Assembly (NCBI RefSeq): GCF_016741785.1 | Contig: NZ_JAERRL010000004.1 | Span: 124,001 to 188,000, forward strand | Direction: 5' to 3' | Origin: Streptomyces sp. 7-21 | Lineage (GTDB): Bacteria > Actinomycetota > Actinomycetes > Streptomycetales > Streptomycetaceae | Length of the DNA stretch: 64,000 bases | Part shown: positions 59,052-64,000 of the stretch, one piece after another | Layout: every line of letters starts with the position of its first letter | Position numbering within the stretch: position 1 is the stretch's first letter | The notes under the pieces: generated by a model | The model's input: the letters and a program-made list of their open reading frames with translations, nothing else | Database searches by the model: none | Told to the model about the DNA's origin: nothing | Position numbers and translations under genes: made by a program

Positions 59052-59501
59052 ATGACGGTCACGGACGGAGGAGTGCTGCGGCTTCTGGCGATCCGGTCCA
59101 CGCCGCTGTCGGTGGACGAGGTCTTCGCCGCCGTCGGCGACCCGGCGGCGGGCGGCACCGCGCTGTTCACCGGCACGGTCAGGGACCACGACGGGCACGC
59201 GGAGGGCGCCGCGGTAACCAGCCTGGAGTACACGGCCCACCCAACGGCGGAGGCCGAACTCCGCCGGGTCGCGGCGGCCGTCGCGGCCGACTTCCCGGTG
59301 CGAGCGCTGGCCGCCGTCCACCGGGTGGGCGAACTGGCCGTGGGAGATCTGGCCGTGGTCGTCGCCGTCGCGTGCCCCCACCGCGCTGAGGCCTTCGCGG
59401 CCTGCCGGCGCCTCATCGACGACCTCAAGCGCGAGGTCCCCATCTGGAAACACCAGACCTTCGCCGACGGCTCACAGGAATGGGTAGGTGCCTGCTCGTA
59501 G
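59052..59501 (+). CDS. moaE: Molybdopterin synthase catalytic subunit
   Basis: A 149-residue MoaE. With thiocarboxylated MoaD it inserts two sulfurs into cyclic pyranopterin monophosphate to make molybdopterin. Seen: LFTGTVRDHDGHAEG, LEYTAHPTAEAELRR, VHRVGELAVGDLAVVVAVAC and the active-site Lys motif LKREVPIWKHQTFADG. The ATG at 59052 is used: GAGGACACGGGAG precedes it. The gene follows the epimerase after 47 bases on the same strand. Together with moeZ (24355) and modAB (32741) the window contains supply and activation steps of molybdenum-cofactor metabolism. Confidence 0.9.
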   Translation: MTVTDGGVLRLLAIRSTPLSVDEVFAAVGDPAAGGTALFTGTVRDHDGHAEGAAVTSLEYTAHPTAEAELRRVAAAVAADFPVRALAAVHRVGELAVGDLAVVVAVACPHRAEAFAACRRLIDDLKREVPIWKHQTFADGSQEWVGACS

Positions 59502-59677
59502 AGCAGTCGTCTGGGAGGAGCGTCTGTTCGAAGCGCAGTAGCCTGGAAGAGTAGCCGTGGGTTTCCTGGCCGCATAACGGGTGGGTAACCCCCTGCTGCG
59601 CCGGGCACTCCCGCGGTTGCGTAACCCGTTTCTTCAGCAGAGCGTTGAGAGTACGTCGCCGAGGTGGGAGGTCGGTC

Positions 59678-59851
59678 ATGGCGGCTCTGGTCTGGCTGCT
59701 GATTCCGGTCGCCGGTGCGGTGGTTGCCGCCGCCTGGAGCGCGTGGGCCACGCGTCGTCACCACCAGCAGGGCGGGGTGGGCGACGACGAGGGCGTGCGC
59801 GGCTACGAGGCGTTCCGCGCGGCGATGGAGCGGGCCCCGGCAGACGGCTGA
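59678..59851 (+). CDS. Small single-pass membrane protein
   Basis: A 57-residue protein with one N-terminal helix (MAALVWLLIPVAGAVVAAAW) and a short charged tail containing YEAFRAAMERA. The ATG at 59678 has GGGAGG six bases upstream. The YxxFRxAM pattern recurs, as I recall, in streptomycete orthologues located upstream of the PDZ protease gene. It is separated from that gene by 25 bases, so the two are probably an operon. Function is unknown; a partner of the protease is an attractive guess. Confidence 0.7.
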   Translation: MAALVWLLIPVAGAVVAAAWSAWATRRHHQQGGVGDDEGVRGYEAFRAAMERAPADG

Positions 59852-59876
59852 CAGTGCCGTCACGTACTGTCAAGGC

Positions 59877-60968
59877 ATGCCACGCCGGACCGCGACGCTG
59901 CTGACGTCCACTCTGCTGCTGATAGCGACGCTCTGCGCCGGACTGCTCATCTCGGTGCCCTACGGCGAGATGTCGCCCGGCCCCACGGTCAACACCCTGG
60001 GGGAGCACGACGGCGAGCCGGTGCTGAGCATCAGCGGCGAGAAGACGTACGACACCTCCGGCCACCTGAACATGACGACCGTGCGCGTCACCAGCGTGAC
60101 CTACGAGATGAACCTGCTGGAGGCGGTGTACGGCTGGCTGGCCGACGACAGCGCCGTGGTGCCGTTCGAGACGCTCTACCCCGGTGACCTGAGCCCGGAC
60201 GAGGTCGAGGAGCAGAACGCGGAGGAGTTCAGCCGCTCGCAGGAGAGCGCGAAGGTCGCGGCGCTGCGGGAGCTGGGCTACGACATACCGACGCTGCCGA
60301 TCGTGGCCTCCGTGGTGGCCGAGGCGCCGGCCGACGGCAAGCTGCACGCGGGCGACGCGATCGTCGCCGTGGACGGGACGGAGATCAGCAGCCCGGAGCA
60401 GGTAGCCGAGCAGGTCACCGAGCACGAGCCGGGTGAGGACGTCGTCTTCACGATCGTGCCGGCCGAGCAGGCGGAGGAGGCGCTCGACGCGGGCGGGGAG
60501 CTGCCCGACGAGACGGAGGACGTCACGATCACGACGACCAGCGCGCCGGATGACGGCCGGGCCATCGTGGGCATCGAGGCGGGGGCGGCGCACGCCTTCC
60601 CGTTCGAGATCGACATCCAGCTCGCGGACGTGGGCGGGCCGAGCGCCGGGCTGATGTTCGCGCTCGGTCTGATCGACGTCCTCGACCCCGAGGACCTGAC
60701 GGGCGGCGAGTTCGTGGCGGGCACCGGCACGATCGACGAGGAGGGCGTCGTCGGTCCCATCGGCGGGGTGTCGATGAAGACGATCGCGGCGCGGGAGGCG
60801 GGGGCGGACTTCTTCCTCACTCCGGAGGAGAACTGCGCCACCGCCGCCAGCACCGCACCGGACGGGCTGACCCTGGTGGAGGTCGGCTCCCTCCAGGACG
60901 CCCTCGCCGCCCTGGAGCACATCCGCGAGGGCACGACGGACGAGCTGCCGCTGTGCCAGGCCGGGTAG
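59877..60968 (+). CDS. YlbL-type PDZ and Lon-like (S16) membrane protease
   Basis: A 363-residue protein. An N-terminal transmembrane segment (TLLTSTLLLIATLCAGLLIS) leads to an extracellular domain, a PDZ domain (GDAIVAVDGTEISSPEQVAE) and a Lon-type proteolytic domain with the Ser-Lys dyad (DVGGPSAGLMFALG Ser; GGVSMKTIAAREAG Lys). The family (B. subtilis YlbL, mycobacterial Rv3194c) degrades membrane-associated proteins such as division inhibitors after DNA damage. ATG at 59877. It is convergent with PPA1309. Confidence 0.88.
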   Translation: MPRRTATLLTSTLLLIATLCAGLLISVPYGEMSPGPTVNTLGEHDGEPVLSISGEKTYDTSGHLNMTTVRVTSVTYEMNLLEAVYGWLADDSAVVPFETLYPGDLSPDEVEEQNAEEFSRSQESAKVAALRELGYDIPTLPIVASVVAEAPADGKLHAGDAIVAVDGTEISSPEQVAEQVTEHEPGEDVVFTIVPAEQAEEALDAGGELPDETEDVTITTTSAPDDGRAIVGIEAGAAHAFPFEIDIQLADVGGPSAGLMFALGLIDVLDPEDLTGGEFVAGTGTIDEEGVVGPIGGVSMKTIAAREAGADFFLTPEENCATAASTAPDGLTLVEVGSLQDALAALEHIREGTTDELPLCQAG

Positions 60969-61016
60969 CGGCCGCGGGCTCCCGCGCCGCCGGGCGGCCC
61001 GGCCAGCGGCCGCCGG

Positions 61017-61619
61017 TCACTCCTCGGTCGTGTCGTCGAACGTGGCGGTCAGCGCCTCGGCGAGCCCGGGGACGAGGTCGGGGCCTGTCAGCACCTCGGT
61101 GCTCGCGTCCTTCTCGCGCAGCCTGACGGCGGACTCGCGCTGTCCGTCGCGCAGCACGCCGACGGTCAGCCGCACCTCCTGCCGTTCGGGGTGCTCGGCG
61201 ACCCAGCGGTTGAGCGCCGCCTCGTCGCCGCCCTCCCGCAGTTCCGGCGGCATGGACTCCTCGGCGGCGGGCGGCAGCATGAGGCGTTCGACGGTCATGG
61301 CGCAGCCCGCGACCGCCTCCGGCCAGGCGATCGTGGCCAGGAACTCGTCGAGCGGCACGCCGGTGGGCAGCTGGTCCTGCTCGACGGGCGTGAGCGAGGG
61401 GCCGGGCACGGCCGCCGGCGTGTCCTGGCCGATGCCGAGGCGTTCGGCGAGCGCGGGTTCCTCCCGGCGCAGCCGGTCGGTGTCCACGAGGGCGAAGAGG
61501 GTCGCCGGCTGATCCCAGCCAAGCCCGGAGACGTACTCGTCGATCTCGAGCACGGCCCGGGTGAGCGGAGTCGCAGCCAGCGGCGTTGACGGGGTTACGT
61601 CGGGAGGGGTGTTGTCCAT
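61017..61619 (-). CDS. PPA1309 family protein
   Basis: A 200-residue conserved actinobacterial protein. Diagnostic pieces are TRAVLEIDEYVSGLGWDQPA, LFALVDTDRL, TIAWPEAVAGCAMTVERLML and RLTVGVLRDGQRESAVRLRE. The fold seems a small alpha/beta domain repeated twice. Function unknown. The ATG at 61619 opens the frame. It diverges from the UPF0182 gene with a 142-base promoter region. Confidence 0.82.
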   Translation of the reverse strand: MDNTPPDVTPSTPLAATPLTRAVLEIDEYVSGLGWDQPATLFALVDTDRLRREEPALAERLGIGQDTPAAVPGPSLTPVEQDQLPTGVPLDEFLATIAWPEAVAGCAMTVERLMLPPAAEESMPPELREGGDEAALNRWVAEHPERQEVRLTVGVLRDGQRESAVRLREKDASTEVLTGPDLVPGLAEALTATFDDTTEE

Positions 61620-61651
61620 GGGCCTATCGTGCCGTCTTGAGACCCCGTAAC

Positions 61652-61678
61652 GGGAACTGAGTAAAGCTTGAGTAAGTT
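61652..61678 (+). promoter_or_regulatory. ECF-like promoter upstream of the UPF0182 gene
   Basis: GGGAAC (61652-61657), exactly 18 bases, then GTT (61676-61678). The layout is that of SigR/SigE-class promoters; the sixth -35 base differs from the SigR consensus GGGAAT. Predicted start near 61685, leader of about 77 bases. Confidence 0.42.
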
Positions 61679-61761
61679 AGCCGAGTGGGCCGTCCCCGTG
61701 CCGGCCCGCGTGCTGCCCGCGAACAATCTCAGACAACCCAGCGAATCTTCGAGGTGCCATC

Positions 61762-64000
61762 TTGGCTTTCCAGATGCCGGACCGGGGCTCCGGCCGCCCC
61801 CATGGTCCGAACGGGCCCAGAGGTCCCGCAGGTCCTGGCCGGCCGCGTTTCGGTGTGGGACGACCTGGACGCGGTGCCAAGACCCTGCTGATCACGGCGG
61901 CGATCCTGGCGGGACTCGCGATTCTCTTCGCGATGTTCGCCGGATTCTGGACCGACTGGCTGTGGTACCGCTCGGTCGGCTACACCAGTGTCTACCGCAC
62001 GGAGCTGCTCACCCGGACCATCATGTTCGCCGTCTTCGGCGTGGTGATGGCGCTGGCCGTGGGGTTCAACATCTGGCTGGCGCACCGGCTGCGCCCGCCG
62101 CTGAGCGCCATGTCCATGGAGCAGCAGAATCTCGACCGCTACCGGATGAGTATCGCGCCGTACAAGCGGTGGATTCTGCTGGGCGTCTCGCTGCTGATCG
62201 GTCTGATCGCGGGCGGTTCGGCCTCCGCGCAGTGGCGGACGTGGCTCCAGTTCGTCAACGGCACGTCCTTCGGCGAGGTGGACCCGCAGTTCCACAAGGA
62301 CGTGTCGTTCTACGCGTTCGACTACCCGTTCTACCGGTTCCTGCTCGGGTTCGGCTTCGCCGTGGTCGTGCTGTCGATCATCGGCGCGGCGCTGACGCAC
62401 TACCTGTACGGCGGGCTGCGGATCACCACCCCGGGGAGCCGCATCACACAGGCGGCCACCGGGCATCTGTCCGTGCTGCTTGGCCTGTTCGTCGCGCTGA
62501 AGGCGGTGGCCTACTGGCTCGACCGCTACGGGCTCGCCCTGAAGAGCGGTGAGTTCCGCGAGGCGGGCTGGACGGGCCTGCGGTACGTCGACGCGAACGC
62601 GTACCTCCCGGCCAAGACGATCCTGACGATCATCGCCGCGATCTGCGCCCTGCTGTTCTTCGCGACCCTGTGGCGCCGTGGCTGGCAGCTGCCGGTGCTG
62701 GGCCTGGGCCTGATGGTGCTCTCCGCGGTCCTGATCGGCGGCGTCTACCCGGCACTGGTGCAGCAGTTCCAGGTCCGGCCGAACGAGCAGGCCCGGGAGA
62801 GCGAGTACATCGAGCGGCACATGCAGGCGACGAAGGACGCCTACGACATCGCCGACGCGCAGATCGACGACTACCCGGGAACGACGGACGCCGATCCGGA
62901 GACGCTGCGGAACTCGGTGGCGCAGACGGCCAGCATCCGCCTGCTCGACCCGAACGTGGTCTCGCCCGCGTACCAGCAGATCCAGCAGGTGCGCGGCTAC
63001 TACCAGTTCCCGTCCACTCTGGACGTGGACCGCTACCCGACCGCGGACGGCGAGGAGCAGGACACCGTCATCGGCCTGCGCGAGATGAACGTCAACTCCG
63101 TGCCGGAGAGCAACTGGATCAACGACCACTTCCGCTACACCCACGGCTTCGGGATGGTCGCGGCGTCCGGCACCGAGCTGCAGAGCAACGGCGAGCCGCG
63201 CTTCACCGAGCAGGACCTCCCGCCCGAGGGCCAGATCAGCGAGCTCGGCGAGTACGAGCCGCGGATCTACTTCGGTGAGTACACCACGCAGTACTCCATC
63301 GTGGGCGGCCCGCAGCGGGAGATCGACTACGCCGGCGAGGACGGCGAGGTCGAGTACAGCTACCAGGTGGACGGCGCGGGCGTCAGCCTGGACAACTACT
63401 TCAACCGCGCCGCGTACGCGCTGACGATGGGCGAGCCCCAGATCCTGTACTCCGGGGCGATCGGTGAGGGGTCGCAGATCCTCTACAACCGCACGCCCAA
63501 GGAGCGCGTGCAGGCGGTGGCGCCGTGGCTGACGATCGACGGTGACCCGTACCCGGCGGTGGTGGACGGCCAGATCCTGTGGATCGTCGACGCCTACACC
63601 ACGACCAACGGCTACCCGTACTCGTCGCGGACGACGCTGGGTGACGCCACCGAGACCTCGCTGACCGAGGAGCAGGGTGAGGTCATCGCCCAGCAGAACC
63701 AGGTCAACTACATCCGCAACTCGGTGAAGGCGACCGTCAACGCCTACACCGGTGAGGTCATCCTCTACGAGTGGGATGAGAACGACCCGGTGCTCCAGAC
63801 CTGGATGAAGGCGTTCCCGGGCACGGTGCAGGACCGGAGCGAGATCAGCGACGCGCTGATGGACCACCTGCGGTACCCGCAGGACCTGTTCAACGTCCAG
63901 CGTGAGCTGCTCCAGCGGTACCACGTGGACAACCCCGGGCAGTTCTACTCCGGTTCGGAGCGCTGGCAGGTGCCGGACGACCCGACGACCGATGACGGTA
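61762..64000 (+). CDS. UPF0182 family membrane protein, 3' end beyond the window
   Basis: The first 746 codons of a large membrane protein (UPF0182, about 900-1000 residues in full). A Gly/Pro/Arg-rich N-terminus is followed by about seven hydrophobic helices to residue 340, such as [20 protein letters not shown]. The long extracellular part has family motifs YRYTHG-like ([11 protein letters not shown]), [40 protein letters not shown] and [20 protein letters not shown]. Function is unknown. The TTG at 61762 with GAGGTG upstream gives [12 protein letters not shown] at 61774 is the alternative. The gene is cut by the right edge of the window. Confidence 0.88.
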   Translation, partial: MAFQMPDRGSGRPHGPNGPRGPAGPGRPRFGVGRPGRGAKTLLITAAILAGLAILFAMFAGFWTDWLWYRSVGYTSVYRTELLTRTIMFAVFGVVMALAVGFNIWLAHRLRPPLSAMSMEQQNLDRYRMSIAPYKRWILLGVSLLIGLIAGGSASAQWRTWLQFVNGTSFGEVDPQFHKDVSFYAFDYPFYRFLLGFGFAVVVLSIIGAALTHYLYGGLRITTPGSRITQAATGHLSVLLGLFVALKAVAYWLDRYGLALKSGEFREAGWTGLRYVDANAYLPAKTILTIIAAICALLFFATLWRRGWQLPVLGLGLMVLSAVLIGGVYPALVQQFQVRPNEQARESEYIERHMQATKDAYDIADAQIDDYPGTTDADPETLRNSVAQTASIRLLDPNVVSPAYQQIQQVRGYYQFPSTLDVDRYPTADGEEQDTVIGLREMNVNSVPESNWINDHFRYTHGFGMVAASGTELQSNGEPRFTEQDLPPEGQISELGEYEPRIYFGEYTTQYSIVGGPQREIDYAGEDGEVEYSYQVDGAGVSLDNYFNRAAYALTMGEPQILYSGAIGEGSQILYNRTPKERVQAVAPWLTIDGDPYPAVVDGQILWIVDAYTTTNGYPYSSRTTLGDATETSLTEEQGEVIAQQNQVNYIRNSVKATVNAYTGEVILYEWDENDPVLQTWMKAFPGTVQDRSEISDALMDHLRYPQDLFNVQRELLQRYHVDNPGQFYSGSERWQVPDDPTTDDG

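Noticed and set aside
1..64000. tRNA, rRNA, CRISPR array, insertion sequence or prophage
   Set aside because: I read both strands for cloverleaf-like GGTTCGAATCC loops, regularly spaced repeats and transposase motifs and saw none that I could support.

Overview
This window is high-GC actinobacterial chromosome. Third codon positions are overwhelmingly G or C, GTG/TTG starts are common, Shine-Dalgarno sequences are of the GGAGG type, and the gene content and order are those of a core-chromosome segment of Streptomyces or a close relative. There is no mobile element, CRISPR array, rRNA or tRNA that I can support. Nearly all genes have recognisable families; the interest lies mainly in regulation, in unusual fusions and in gene neighbourhoods.

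Layout, left to right. (1) 0.3-12 kb: lysine/peptidoglycan and envelope-stress block: dapE, a LOG-type nucleotide-binding protein, a FolP2-like dihydropteroate synthase homologue, a small DivIVA-domain membrane protein, an enoyl-CoA hydratase, a DUF3117 mini-protein, an O-methyltransferase divergent from an ECF sigma factor (SigE type), its zinc-finger anti-sigma factor, an HtrA-like protease, TatB and the Mrp iron-sulfur carrier. This is the order of the mycobacterial Rv1202-Rv1229c region with some genes absent. (2) 12-25.5 kb: a lipoprotein, a ferritin-like protein, a DEAD-box helicase, two alpha/beta hydrolases, a PHP phosphoesterase, a SUFU-domain protein, DUF3107, a TetR regulator, a DUF3152 metallopeptidase-like protein, an epimerase preceded by a translationally coupled 19-codon ORF, and MoeZ. 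(3) 25.5-37 kb, the most accessory part: two secreted tripartite hydrolase lipoproteins flanking a COMT-type methyltransferase, a two-component system, a molybdate regulator-ModA-ModB operon lacking ModC, and a large membrane protein combining a degenerate kinase-like domain with a flippase-like domain. (4) 37-51.7 kb: genome maintenance and antibiotic response: an alkyltransferase-like protein, the AdnA and AdnB helicase-nucleases, NudC, mycoredoxin, UvrD2, then wblC (whiB7 orthologue) with an elaborate promoter-leader-attenuator, an ABC1 kinase and a ThiF-like protein. (5) 51.8-64 kb: a SprT/M48-type peptidase, a TerD-AIM24 fusion followed by two AIM24 proteins, a NUDIX hydrolase, a DUF2342 protease homologue, an epimerase, MoaE, a YlbL-type PDZ/Lon-like protease, PPA1309 and the truncated start of a UPF0182 membrane protein. 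From the ferritin-like gene to the right end the order follows the mycobacterial Rv3211-Rv3193c region.

How the parts fit. Several genes belong to stress circuits: SigE/anti-sigma/HtrA (envelope stress), mycoredoxin and MoeZ (thiol/sulfur), WblC (ribosome-targeting antibiotics), and AdnAB, UvrD2 and ATL (DNA damage). Four intergenic regions carry a GGAA(T/C)-like element exactly 18 bases before GTT, the shape expected for SigR/SigE-class ECF promoters, upstream of sigE, moeZ, mycoredoxin (one mismatch) and the UPF0182 gene. The wblC leader has an A-tract next to its -35 element, an intrinsic terminator just before the gene, and an upstream segment inside a leader ORF able to sequester the terminator's 5' arm. 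This is consistent with translation-controlled attenuation.

Limits: everything here comes from reading the sequence and from memory of protein families. No database search was run, and homologue names and locus tags in other species are from memory.
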